A DNA stretch of 64,000 bases from Coleofasciculus sp. FACHB-T130 (GTDB lineage Bacteria; Cyanobacteriota; Cyanobacteriia; Cyanobacteriales; FACHB-T130). Position numbers and translations under genes: made by a program. The DNA lies in assembly GCF_014695375.1 (NCBI RefSeq), contig NZ_JACJOG010000054.1, positions 1 through 64,000 of the forward strand. The letters run 5' to 3'. The notes under the pieces are model-generated. The model was not told the origin of the DNA and made no database searches. It saw only the letters and a list, made by a program, of their open reading frames with translations. Below, piece by piece: positions 55,570 through 63,291 of this stretch. Positions within the stretch are counted from its first letter, which is position 1. Each line of letters starts with the position of its first letter.

Positions 55570-55761
55570 TCACGGGATCTTCGGCTGATCATGCACACTA
55601 CTAGCCGAAGATCCCAATCGTCGAAGGGCTGTTTTCACATCATGGCAATGTCGGTGAAGTAGCTGTAGATTCTCAGGGGTATCGTTACTCCCTCTGTTTT
55701 TAGGGATGATATGGTCAGTGTCCAGCAAGTCTCCATCCTTGAAGGACAATCCGCTCCTGCA
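55570..55761 (-). pseudogene. Group II intron maturase remnant (HNH tail)
   Basis: The minus strand reads CRSGLSFKDGDLLDTDHIIP followed by KNRGSNDTPENLQLLHRHCH, the HNH endonuclease tail of group II intron reverse transcriptases. The frame ends at TGA 55570-55572. The reverse transcriptase and maturase parts are missing, since the neighbouring gene begins only about 60 bp upstream. The following TGAGGAGCCGGAGGAAG (minus strand) resembles intron RNA downstream of such ORFs. Confidence 0.8.
55574..55615. repeat. 13-bp perfect inverted repeat
   Basis: GGGATCTTCGGCT and AGCCGAAGATCCC around a 16-nt loop, at the end of the intron-maturase remnant. It may be a decayed RNA stem or a terminator. Confidence 0.7.
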
Positions 55762-55822
55762 CCTACTATCAAGCTAACTACCTGGTTTAGGCATCCACCT
55801 AATCCCCAAATCAACGACAAAA

Positions 55823-57037
55823 TCACTCGACTTTGAACCGAGAACCCGATCGATCGAGGCGATAAACTAAGGTTTTCCCGTTGCCATCCACAGCGACTCG
55901 CCAACCTGCGACCATTGCTTGAGCGCAGCTATTTTCCGTACCAGGCAAATCAAAACAGGTATTTGACCACATCTGACTTCGACCTTCGAGGATGTATAAC
56001 TGAGAAGTTGGTACTTTTAATTGCTTACTAGCATCCTGCAATACCACCTTGGCAATGGAATTCGGTAAAGAGTCTTTGCGTGGGGGCATATCGCCTATTG
56101 CTTCCGTCCTAATTTGCTCAGCAGATTTATCAGTACGATAGACCTGATATTGCTTCGGTTTGCCTTCCACCGTTACCTGCCAACCTGGTGTCTGAGCGCT
56201 CATGCACCGCTCTACAGGACTTGGAAGATCTAAACAGCCATTAGACCAAGTTTGCTGTTGAGTTTGTGTAATCAAAAGTTGGGAGATTGGTAAGGTTAAA
56301 TGCTCGGATGCTAACTTTAAAACTTGCTCAGCAACCGCAGGAGGTAATTTTTTCGCCTCGTTTGGCTGGCTCTCCCTTTGATAAAGCTGAACCTGGGAAC
56401 CCACTTTGTCAGTATTATAAATCCAGCGTTTTTGCCCGCTTTCTACGGTGACTTGCCAGCCCTCCACGACAACTGGATCGCAGGGATGGGGAAAAGTCGA
56501 AACTTCGCAACCATACGCCCACCCTGTCTGCTTCGCATTCACAACGCGTCCGGTGTTCGCCGGGAGTCCCCAGTTTTGGGTGGCATCTTGCAAAACGGCA
56601 CTGACAACAGATTTAGGCAATTTGGCATCAACGATGCTGCTAGCAGCTTCATTTAATCTGATCCGGGAGCCGTTGCGATCGCTTCGATAAACTAAGCTTT
56701 GTTGCCTAGCTTTTACAGTGACTTCCCACGCAGGCATATTAATTTTGGTGCAGCCTTCAGCCGGACGCGGCAGATTTAAACAACCGTTGGTGTAAATCTG
56801 TTCATACTTAATGATGCGTAGTTGCGACGCTTGTAATCCCGTGCGTTGAGATGCTATTCGCAAAATGGCATTGGCAACGGAAGACGGTAACTTTTCTTTC
56901 TTAGATACTTGTTTGACGGGATCGGCAACAGCAGCTTCTTTTAAGGTTAAAGCAGTACATAAAGATAAAGACAAGCTGCTAGTTAACAAAATTAAAGTAG
57001 CAACTAGCCATTTTTTAGGATTTTTAGTTTGAGTCAT
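55823..57037 (-). CDS. Exported four-repeat protein, unknown function
   Basis: 404 aa from ATG 57037 (GGAAAG a few bases before; GTG 57046 would add three residues). A hydrophobic segment (WLVATLILLTSSLSLSLCTA) is the signal peptide or anchor. The rest is four ~95-residue repeats, each with an LP..V..A(V/I)L..AS opening, a cysteine pair (NGCLNLPRPAEGC, YGCEVSTFPHPC, NGCLDLPSPVERC, NTCFDLPGTENSC), and an end of the form W.VTV...K..VYRTD. The Cys pairs probably form disulfides outside the cytoplasm. I know no function for this repeat. Confidence 0.75.
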   Translation of the reverse strand: MTQTKNPKKWLVATLILLTSSLSLSLCTALTLKEAAVADPVKQVSKKEKLPSSVANAILRIASQRTGLQASQLRIIKYEQIYTNGCLNLPRPAEGCTKINMPAWEVTVKARQQSLVYRSDRNGSRIRLNEAASSIVDAKLPKSVVSAVLQDATQNWGLPANTGRVVNAKQTGWAYGCEVSTFPHPCDPVVVEGWQVTVESGQKRWIYNTDKVGSQVQLYQRESQPNEAKKLPPAVAEQVLKLASEHLTLPISQLLITQTQQQTWSNGCLDLPSPVERCMSAQTPGWQVTVEGKPKQYQVYRTDKSAEQIRTEAIGDMPPRKDSLPNSIAKVVLQDASKQLKVPTSQLYILEGRSQMWSNTCFDLPGTENSCAQAMVAGWRVAVDGNGKTLVYRLDRSGSRFKVE

Positions 57038-57336
57038 TCTTTCCACAATTAAGGCTACTCCAAAGCCACTCGAATTAAAGTTTAGAAGTTTGATGTTTGC
57101 TTGAAGTTCATACCATCATTTGAGACGTGGCTGAAAAACCTATGTTCCAAACTAAATTTTTTCTAGGTTTTACAGGCACGTTAGCACAAGGCTTTGAGTG
57201 CATTTCTAGATTTTGAACGCACTCAAAGCACTTTATAAAAATAAAACTAAAATCAGATTGCCATAACCGCAACTTTTAATACTGTCGGGAGATTTGCTAC
57301 TATTTTTATAACATTGTGATTAGGGCATCTAAAGTG

Positions 57337-57420
57337 GTGGTTTCAAAAACTGAAACCACTGATATTATCTAGGCGGCTAAAGTCGCAGCTATATTCAGGA
57401 AACCCGCCTACAGGGATTCT
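57337..57420. repeat. Two dispersed hairpins
   Basis: GTGGTTTCA and TGAAACCAC form a 9-bp stem (57337-57359). Then TAGGCGG...CCGCCTA (57370-57411) around AAAGTCGCAGCTATA is of the common cyanobacterial GGCTAAAGCCGCAACTA type. The rest of 57047-57550 holds no gene. Confidence 0.6.
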
Positions 57421-57550
57421 AAAAGTCTTATCAACTACCTATCTTCTTAAGTTGAAAGCACTATTTTTTATAAGAAACTATCTTTCGCGCATGAACAATA
57501 CTCAAGACATCGTGTGTCCAATCCGGAAGAATTAGTGTCATGGCAATTTC

Positions 57551-58093
57551 TTATAGCGTGTGAATGCAACCTACAGCAATCATCATCAATAGCGTAACTC
57601 CAGCATAATTAAAAACGAATAGGGCAATTGTGGTGATGAATAGCGTTATTCCCCAAGCTTTGGCTGAATAAGTGTGATAGCTGGCAGGTTTTCCATATTT
57701 CGCTAAGTTTACTACCAACCAGATTAATTGCATCAAGATTATGAGGCTCAATGGTATCGAGAATTTAGTAACTACATCAGGATGCACTAACCATGCACTA
57801 ATTCCGATACATAGATAAAGACAAACATCAGCTAAACTATCGGCTTGTCGCAAAGCAGCGGTACTGACACCGATTCGACGGGCGATCGCGCCATCAAAAA
57901 TATCTGAAAGAAAGGCAAGTACAAAACTAAAAATGAACCAGGGACTGGTTGTACCGTCAAGGGCATCCCATAATAGCAAAGGGCTTAGGCAGAGGCGGAT
58001 AATGACCAGTGAAATGGGAAGAGATTGCAGAATCAAGGATGAATATTTTTGGCGATCGCGTTGGGAGTGTTCGATTGTATTTACGTTGTTCAT
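57551..58093 (-). CDS. CDP-alcohol phosphatidyltransferase
   Basis: 180 aa with about five membrane helices. The signature segment DIFDGAIARRIGVSTAALRQ followed by ADSLAD matches D-x2-DG-x2-AR-x8-G-x3-D-x3-D, except that the conserved Gly is Leu, as in a related subfamily. The enzymes join a CDP-activated lipid (or inositol) to an alcohol in membrane-lipid synthesis. Substrate not identified. Stand-alone gene with repeats on both sides. Confidence 0.88.
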   Translation of the reverse strand: MNNVNTIEHSQRDRQKYSSLILQSLPISLVIIRLCLSPLLLWDALDGTTSPWFIFSFVLAFLSDIFDGAIARRIGVSTAALRQADSLADVCLYLCIGISAWLVHPDVVTKFSIPLSLIILMQLIWLVVNLAKYGKPASYHTYSAKAWGITLFITTIALFVFNYAGVTLLMMIAVGCIHTL

Positions 58094-58173
58094 GTTATTG
58101 AGGGCATAAGTAAGCGTGTGATGATAAAGACGCGATCGCTAATTCCATTTCGCTTTTGTGAAGCTACACATCA

Positions 58174-58205
58174 GATCCCCCCAACCCCCTTAAAAAAGGA
58201 GGGCT
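58174..58205. repeat. Dispersed CCCCCCAACCCCCTT-type repeat
   Basis: ATCCCCCCAACCCCCTTAAA followed by AAAGGAGGGCT: the CCCTT/AAGGAGGG stem is a common cyanobacterial intergenic repeat. Confidence 0.6.
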
Positions 58206-58249
58206 AAGAAGAAGCTTATGTGTAGGAGTCGAAAAATTAATGGCTATAT

Positions 58250-58432
58250 CTAAAAAGGAAGCACCGTTATCGCTTGCATTTCGTACTGCTCATTCGCTGC
58301 TACATCACTGGATCTCGCGCTTGTCCCTAAAGGCAAAGGAAGTGGTTCGTAGCGTTCCAAGCGGTTGAGGGGTCTGCGGGTTGCAGTTTCGTAGGCGAGC
58401 GCAGTGTGGAGGTAAGCTAGGATTTCCATCAT
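58250..58432 (-). CDS. Short ORF, possibly truncated gene
   Basis: 60 aa. The opening MMEILAYLHTALAYETATRR resembles, from memory, the N-terminus of some cyanobacterial peptidoglycan-binding proteins, but there is no membrane segment or binding domain after it. Probably a truncated remnant. Low confidence as a functional gene. Confidence 0.3.
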   Translation of the reverse strand: MMEILAYLHTALAYETATRRPLNRLERYEPLPLPLGTSARSSDVAANEQYEMQAITVLPF

Positions 58433-58884
58433 TGGTAGATGCCTGGGGGGTGAAGTTCTCGATTACCCTTAGTTTTATGGGAATCCAGATTTACGGGGAG
58501 CGATCGCTTACCAGTTTTTGAAAAGTACGCCTGCTTGGTGGCTGTAAACCTAGTTTTCTCGTAGCCGCTGCGCCTTGAGAAGGGGTCAGTTGCAGAATTG
58601 GCCGATCCCTTGCGGAAATAGTGAAGTCTTTTTCGCCTTGTCTAGGCGTTGGCAAATGGCTATCGCTTCGGGTGCATCTCCATGATGCTTTCTCTACACG
58701 AACGAATTTCATCACAAGGAGAGCGATCGCTCTGATATAGCAATCCTATTTGAGTTGTAACCAGCGCTTGAGATCCCCGACGTAGAGAAGTCAAGGATCT
58801 TACCTTCACGAATCATTTGGGGGTTGAGGCGGAGTAATTCTGTGAATGTCCCATCTATCCGGTTAGCAGCTAAGCTTGCATTTG
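58433..58884. other. Region without a sure gene
   Basis: About 450 bp. A minus-strand frame near 58740-58850 reads TNASLAANRIDGTFTELLRL and NPQMIREGKILDFS, which looks like protein but has no identified family and no start. It may be remnant coding DNA. Confidence 0.3.
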
Positions 58885-59658
58885 TTAGAGCGGAGCGAAT
58901 AATTTTGTTTCAGCCTGCTGCGTAGCTTCAGCAAAAAGCTTCTCGGCAAGTTGTTGTTTTTCAGCAAGGTCAGCAAGATTTTCTATGCCATAAAGGGATG
59001 ACACATTAGCGATTACATCTGGCGGAAAGTCTCGGCTAAAGTATTTTGTTTTAAAATCGTATCGGTTCGGTCGATATACCATTCCCAAAACTTCTATTAA
59101 AGGTTGCATTGTGTAGTTGTGATAATTAGCGATCGCTTCCACAAACCGCCCCCGATTAATCTCTTTCTTTACAAAGACTTGCAGAAAATCAAATTTACTT
59201 CTTAGAATCTTTAATCTTGCTTTCATTTCCTCTAAATGTTCGCTTTGATTCAAATTCGTCTGAACAATAAGATTAGCTTTATCAAATGCAACGACTAGAT
59301 TTCCATGCCGCTCCAACGCTAGGAAATGATTGGGATTACTCCGCTTCATTAGCACAAAATCAATCATTAAGAACGGACTTGCTGATTCTAATTGGTAAAA
59401 GCATTGTGAGTGACCATGCCAAGTCGGTTCGGGAACTCGTAACTTAAATCGAATTTTAGAAATAGTTTCTAGAGCAGTTTCTACAATAGAAAACGTTTCT
59501 TCAACGCGCTCATCTTCAACAGTTACCTGAATGTCGAGGTCAGACCACTCATCTGTATAGCCATGTGCAGCCGAACCTCCTTGCCAGAAAGCAAAAACAA
59601 AATCAATTGGCTGTAAGGTATTAATCAGCGTTTCAAGAATTTTTCCTCTCATCATCAT
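58885..59658 (-). CDS. Nucleotidyltransferase-domain protein
   Basis: 257 aa. WQGGSAAHGYTDEWSDLDIQ is the G-S-x-D-x-D type active site of the DNA polymerase beta-like nucleotidyltransferases (aminoglycoside-adenylyltransferase group), with a third acid likely in LMIDFVLMK. The C-terminal ~130 residues are helical. Whether it modifies a drug, a tRNA-like or a protein substrate is unknown. Three consecutive ATGs (59658, 59655, 59652) compete as start. Confidence 0.8.
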   Translation of the reverse strand: MMMRGKILETLINTLQPIDFVFAFWQGGSAAHGYTDEWSDLDIQVTVEDERVEETFSIVETALETISKIRFKLRVPEPTWHGHSQCFYQLESASPFLMIDFVLMKRSNPNHFLALERHGNLVVAFDKANLIVQTNLNQSEHLEEMKARLKILRSKFDFLQVFVKKEINRGRFVEAIANYHNYTMQPLIEVLGMVYRPNRYDFKTKYFSRDFPPDVIANVSSLYGIENLADLAEKQQLAEKLFAEATQQAETKLFAPL

Positions 59659-59937
59659 GTATAAAATATGTAGAAAATTTAAGCCTTTAGCGATTAGCCC
59701 GTTCGCCGTAAGCGTTCCCGTTCGCGTTAGCCTTTCCTAAGGGTAGGGTAGGGTAATTTATTTCAGGGCAGAACTAAAATCTCAACAGGATCATCATCCT
59801 CCCGACTCACCCGATCGGGTGATTTCCCAGGACAACAAGCGCGAATAAGATAAGCTCAGCGAACAACGCGATGGAATACAACAGTTTGGCGTGCGTTGGT
59901 AAGTTTTGTAAACTACCTTCAGCCAACTGCAACTGGT

Positions 59938-59954
59938 TGTAGTATCATACTACA
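59938..59954. promoter_or_regulatory. Candidate operator upstream of the leader ORF
   Basis: TGTAGTATCATACTACA is a perfect palindrome with 8-bp arms around a central C. It lies 36 bp before the leader Shine-Dalgarno, where a repressor could act on the promoter. The repressor is not known; the TGTA...TACA ends are reminiscent of BlaI/MecI-type sites. Confidence 0.5.
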
Positions 59955-60002
59955 GTTCCCTTGACCGGGAAATTATTGAAAAGTATCTCAGGAGGAAGAG
60001 TG

Positions 60003-60080
60003 ATGTTAGAGCGTGTAGCCGTTAAGACCGCCACAACCATTCAGACGCAACACCCCATCCTCACAGAGCTTTTCATTTAA
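60003..60080 (+). CDS. Leader peptide, 25 aa
   Basis: ATG at 60003 has a perfect AGGAGG Shine-Dalgarno (59990-59995) with 7-nt spacing, better than those of the large genes around. The peptide begins MLERVAVKTATT and ends HPILTELFI before TAA. Its 3' codons 20-22 (CTC ACA GAG) and codons 8-11 (AGACCGCCA) are complementary to the sequence just before the rsgA-like gene. This is the arrangement of a regulatory leader whose translation, rather than product, matters. Confidence 0.7.
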   Translation: MLERVAVKTATTIQTQHPILTELFI

Positions 60081-60155
60081 TTATTCTGATGTACGCGAAT
60101 AATTTACGCGATTCCTCTGTGAGTTTGGCGGTCTATAACCGCACCCATAGAGGAA
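60025..60155 (+). promoter_or_regulatory. Translational attenuator (alternative RNA hairpins)
   Basis: OFF fold: TTCCTCTGTG (60112-60121) pairs with CATAGAGGAA (60146-60155), hiding the rsgA Shine-Dalgarno AGAGG (60149-60153); an inner GCGGT/ACCGC stem is at 60128-60142. ON fold: leader codons 20-22, CTCACAGAG (60060-60068), pair with CTCTGTGAG (60115-60123), and AGACCGCCA (60025-60033) pairs with TGGCGGTCT (60126-60134). These helices are nested and exclude the OFF hairpin. AATTATTC/GAATAATT (60079-60104) forms an apical hairpin. A ribosome stalled early in the leader would leave codons 20-22 free and expose the ribosome-binding site. Confidence 0.65.
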
Positions 60156-60161
60156 ACTTCA

Positions 60162-61223
60162 ATGAATTTAGAGTTGTTAGGCTGGAATCGTTTTTTTGCG
60201 AAAAACTTTGACAGCTATTTTCAACAAGGATACACGGTTGGTCGAGTTGCTCTAGAGCAAAAAAATACCTACCTTCTCTACACCGAGTTTGGAGAACTAT
60301 CGGCAGAAGTAACGGGAAAAATGCGTTACCAAGCCGAGCGACGAATAGATTTTCCAGCGGTCGGAGATTGGGTAGTCGTTAGCATCATTGGCGATGAAGA
60401 AAGAGCAAAAATCCATGAAATTTTGCCCCGAAAAAGCAAATTTTCTCGGAAAACTGTCGGCGCACAAACAGATGAGCAAATAATTGCCACCAACATTGAT
60501 ACGGTGTTTTTGGTTTCGGGATTGGATCGGGATTTCAATCTCAGAAGAATCGAACGTTATCTAATTTTGGTTTGGGAAAGTGGAGCGAATCCAGTCATCA
60601 TTCTGAATAAAGCGGACTTGTGCGATGAAGTTGAGCAACGAAAAACGGAAGTAGAAGCGATCGCTCCTGGCGTACCCATTATTAGCTTGAGTGCAATTGA
60701 GAACCAAGGACTCGATGGCTTGAGTCCCTATCTCGGTACGGGACAAACGGTAGCACTAATTGGTTCTTCGGGAGTCGGGAAATCGACGATTACCAATCAA
60801 TTAGCTAAAAAGGACATTCAAGCAGTTCAATCAGTACGCAAAGGAGATAATCGAGGCCGCCACACCACAACACATCGAGAGTTAATTATTTTGCCTTCTG
60901 GGGGTTTGCTGATGGACACTCCGGGAATGCGAGAAATTCAGATGTGGAATGGAAGTGAAGGCTTTCAGGAAACCTTCACTGATATTAATACGCTTGCTAC
61001 AGAGTGTCGCTTTCGCGATTGCCAACATGAAGCAGAACCCGGTTGTGCAGTGCAACAAGCTTTGCTTGATGGCATTCTAGATAAGCAACGTTTCCGGAAC
61101 TACCGAAAACTTCAACAAGAGCTTGAATACAATAACCGGAAACAAGATCAAAAAGCGTCTTTAGCCGAGAAGGAAAAATGGAAAAAAATCCATAAAGCTC
61201 TAAGAAACAATCCAAAACGCTAA
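60162..61223 (+). CDS. rsgA: RsgA-like circularly permuted GTPase
   Basis: 353 aa. N-terminal OB-fold (~35-85: [10 protein letters not shown]), then the permuted G-domain order G4 NKAD (149-152), G1 GSSGVGKST (201-209), G3 DTPG (252-255), then a zinc site in [16 protein letters not shown]. RsgA GTPases act on the 30S subunit, in maturation or recycling. The sequence is of the divergent type that opens [12 protein letters not shown], often found as an extra copy beside the housekeeping enzyme; I cannot see whether one exists elsewhere. The ribosome-binding site is controlled by the leader structure upstream. An ABC-F gene follows after 259 bp. Confidence 0.88.
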   Translation: MNLELLGWNRFFAKNFDSYFQQGYTVGRVALEQKNTYLLYTEFGELSAEVTGKMRYQAERRIDFPAVGDWVVVSIIGDEERAKIHEILPRKSKFSRKTVGAQTDEQIIATNIDTVFLVSGLDRDFNLRRIERYLILVWESGANPVIILNKADLCDEVEQRKTEVEAIAPGVPIISLSAIENQGLDGLSPYLGTGQTVALIGSSGVGKSTITNQLAKKDIQAVQSVRKGDNRGRHTTTHRELIILPSGGLLMDTPGMREIQMWNGSEGFQETFTDINTLATECRFRDCQHEAEPGCAVQQALLDGILDKQRFRNYRKLQQELEYNNRKQDQKASLAEKEKWKKIHKALRNNPKR

Positions 61224-61302
61224 GCAGCTAAGTCATTATCTTAGCCAGCAAAAAAGCGTTAACTTCTAGGAGCAGCCAGTAAGGATTGGGAAGTGGAGTC
61301 TC

Positions 61303-61331
61303 GAAACTTCCAAGTTAAACTTGGAAGTTTC
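61303..61331 (+). promoter_or_regulatory. Perfect hairpin in the rsgA-ABC-F gap
   Basis: GAAACTTCCAAGTT and AACTTGGAAGTTTC form 14-bp arms around one base, a very stable stem, with no T-run after it. It could be an attenuator or processing site for the ABC-F mRNA. A T6 run occurs later, at 61391. Confidence 0.55.
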
Positions 61332-61424
61332 AAGGCCTCAATTCCGCATAAGCAGTTGAATTCGTGTAGCCGTGAGTTGACTTGCCAGCGTTTTTTATCA
61401 ACACTCAGTATTTTGGAAATAGCC

Positions 61425-61520
61425 ATGAAGAACCTAACAAAAAATCATCATCTGTACTCTAATTACCCAGGATTCAGCATATATGCAAAAAAAATCATTT
61501 CTAACCGCCGAACAAATTAG
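61425..61520 (+). CDS. Possible second leader peptide overlapping the ABC-F start
   Basis: 31 aa (MKNLTKNHHLYSNYPGFSIY...), ATG 61425 with GGA about six bases upstream, ending eight codons after the ABC-F start in another frame. Such overlap could couple translation. Weak evidence: no diagnostic pairing with the ABC-F ribosome-binding site was found. Confidence 0.35.
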   Translation: MKNLTKNHHLYSNYPGFSIYAKKIISNRRTN

Positions 61521-63096
61521 CTACGAACTCGCTTCCGACCAAACCTTATTTACCAATGTTCAAGCCACAGTGAATGAGGGAGATAGAATTGCGCTTGTCG
61601 GTGCTAATGGGGTAGGAAAATCAACCTTGCTCAAAATCTTGGCTGGTGAAATTCAGCCTAGTTCGGGTTCTGTGAATCGTGAAGGTACGGTTTATTACCT
61701 TCCACAAATTAGCACCCTTATCCAGTCAACCCAAGGCGCGACTGTTTTTGATTTTTTAAGTTATTTTTCAGAGGATTGGTGGGAAATTAGTAACCTGTTA
61801 GAAGCGAAGTTAAAAACTTCAGTAGATATTTCGCTACCCGTTAGCAGTTTGAGTGGCGGTGAGCTTACTAAACTGCTTCTGGCAATTGGTTTATACAGAA
61901 ACCCAAGCGTGCTACTCCTAGATGAACCCACGAATCATCTTGATTTCTTAGCTTTGGAGAATCTAAAGCATTTCCTCCAAGAATTGAAACAACCTTTTGT
62001 CCTTGTCTCTCACAAACCTTTTTTCCTAGATCAAGTCGTCAACACCATCTGGGAGTTAACCCCATTAGGAGTGAAGGTTTATGGCGGGAACTTTTCCAGC
62101 TACAAGGAACAAAAAGAAATTGAATTTCAGGTAGCTTTGAGGACGCGAGAAATAGCCAAAAAAGAACTTAAGCAGGCAACTGATGCGTCTTTGCAAGAAG
62201 AGAAACGAGCAGGAAAATCCCGAAGAGAAGGGCGTAAACAAGCTCACGATAGAAGTATGGGAAAATCTGCAAGAAGATACTTTGAGAATCGAGCATCAGC
62301 AAGTGCTGGAAGCGCCTCAAAAAAAAATGAGGTGGCTATCGCTAAAGCTACACAAAATTTGGAATCTGCCAAAATTAGGACAAATCCAGTTGCCATTGTT
62401 CGCCTTGAAGAAGAAAGGAGTAAAAAGGGGAGAAGCTTAATTGACATTCAAGGAGCAAATCTGAAGATTGGAAGTCAGTTTCTCATCAAGAATATACAGA
62501 TGCACATAGCATCCGGTGAGCGAGTTGCTATTTCTGGGGCTAATGGATCGGGAAAATCAAGCTTAATTCGGGCAGTTTTGGACATCCATCGAAAAAATTC
62601 CCCAGCGATTCTTGAATCGGGTAAGGTTTCAGTTGCTCCGAAGTTAAAAGTAGTATATCTTGACCAAACTTACGAGATAGTAGATAGAGGAAAAACCATT
62701 TTAGAAAATTTGCAAGCAGCGAATCCCAATCTTGAGTATCAACTTATCAGACAACAGCTAGGACACTTTTTATTCTTCAATGATGAAGTAAATAAAAAAG
62801 CTGAGATATTAAGTGGAGGGGAGCTAGCAAGACTTGCTCTGGCGACGATTAGCGTATCGGAAATTGAGTTGCTGGTATTGGATGAACCAACGAACAATTT
62901 GGATTTAGAAACCGTTACTCAAATTGTCGAAGCGTTAGAAGAGTATCGAGGCGCTATATTAGTAATTTCTCATGACATAGATTTTCTCAGTCGCATTCAG
63001 ATAACCAAAGCCTTTAAAATTCAAAATAAGGCGATGCGAACGACCGTTTTTCTTCCCGATGAGACAGAACAATATTATCAAGAGTTGCTTGCATAG
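61483..63096 (+). CDS. ABC-F ribosomal-protection-type ATPase
   Basis: 537 aa, two ABC domains and no membrane segment. First cassette: Walker A GANGVGKST (40-48), signature LSGGELTKLLLAI, Walker B LLLDEPTNHLD. A long charged linker (~190-300, with KKELKQATDASLQEEKRAGK) enters the ribosomal exit/PTC region in resistance ABC-Fs. Second cassette: GANGSGKSS, LSGGELARLALATI, LVLDEPTNNLD. Family members displace antibiotics from the ribosome (Vga, Lsa, Msr, VmlR types) or act in translation. Subtype and drug cannot be read. AGGA lies 10 nt before the ATG. Co-located with the leader-controlled GTPase. Confidence 0.92.
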   Translation: MQKKSFLTAEQISYELASDQTLFTNVQATVNEGDRIALVGANGVGKSTLLKILAGEIQPSSGSVNREGTVYYLPQISTLIQSTQGATVFDFLSYFSEDWWEISNLLEAKLKTSVDISLPVSSLSGGELTKLLLAIGLYRNPSVLLLDEPTNHLDFLALENLKHFLQELKQPFVLVSHKPFFLDQVVNTIWELTPLGVKVYGGNFSSYKEQKEIEFQVALRTREIAKKELKQATDASLQEEKRAGKSRREGRKQAHDRSMGKSARRYFENRASASAGSASKKNEVAIAKATQNLESAKIRTNPVAIVRLEEERSKKGRSLIDIQGANLKIGSQFLIKNIQMHIASGERVAISGANGSGKSSLIRAVLDIHRKNSPAILESGKVSVAPKLKVVYLDQTYEIVDRGKTILENLQAANPNLEYQLIRQQLGHFLFFNDEVNKKAEILSGGELARLALATISVSEIELLVLDEPTNNLDLETVTQIVEALEEYRGAILVISHDIDFLSRIQITKAFKIQNKAMRTTVFLPDETEQYYQELLA

Positions 63097-63291
63097 CCAA
63101 AGGTAGATTGAACTAGAATTAGGTGTATATAAATGGGCAAGTTTGTTTATCTATAGCAGTCCAAATTATTTGTGAATGCGAGATACCCGACTGCTTAGAA
63201 AAGTTGGGTATCTGAACCGCTAGTTCCCAATTAAAGTAGGATTGTTATAGATACTCCTTGAGGCGTCGGATATGTTTATTAAACAGATGCC

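Noticed and set aside
58491-58715. 74-aa minus-strand frame
   Set aside because: No ribosome-binding site or recognisable domain; composition looks like non-coding DNA.
59780-59935. Possible protein remnants on the minus strand (CCPGKSPDRVSREDDDPVEI in one frame, a hydrophobic stretch in another)
   Set aside because: Two overlapping frames look equally protein-like, each broken by a stop or without a start, and no family could be named.
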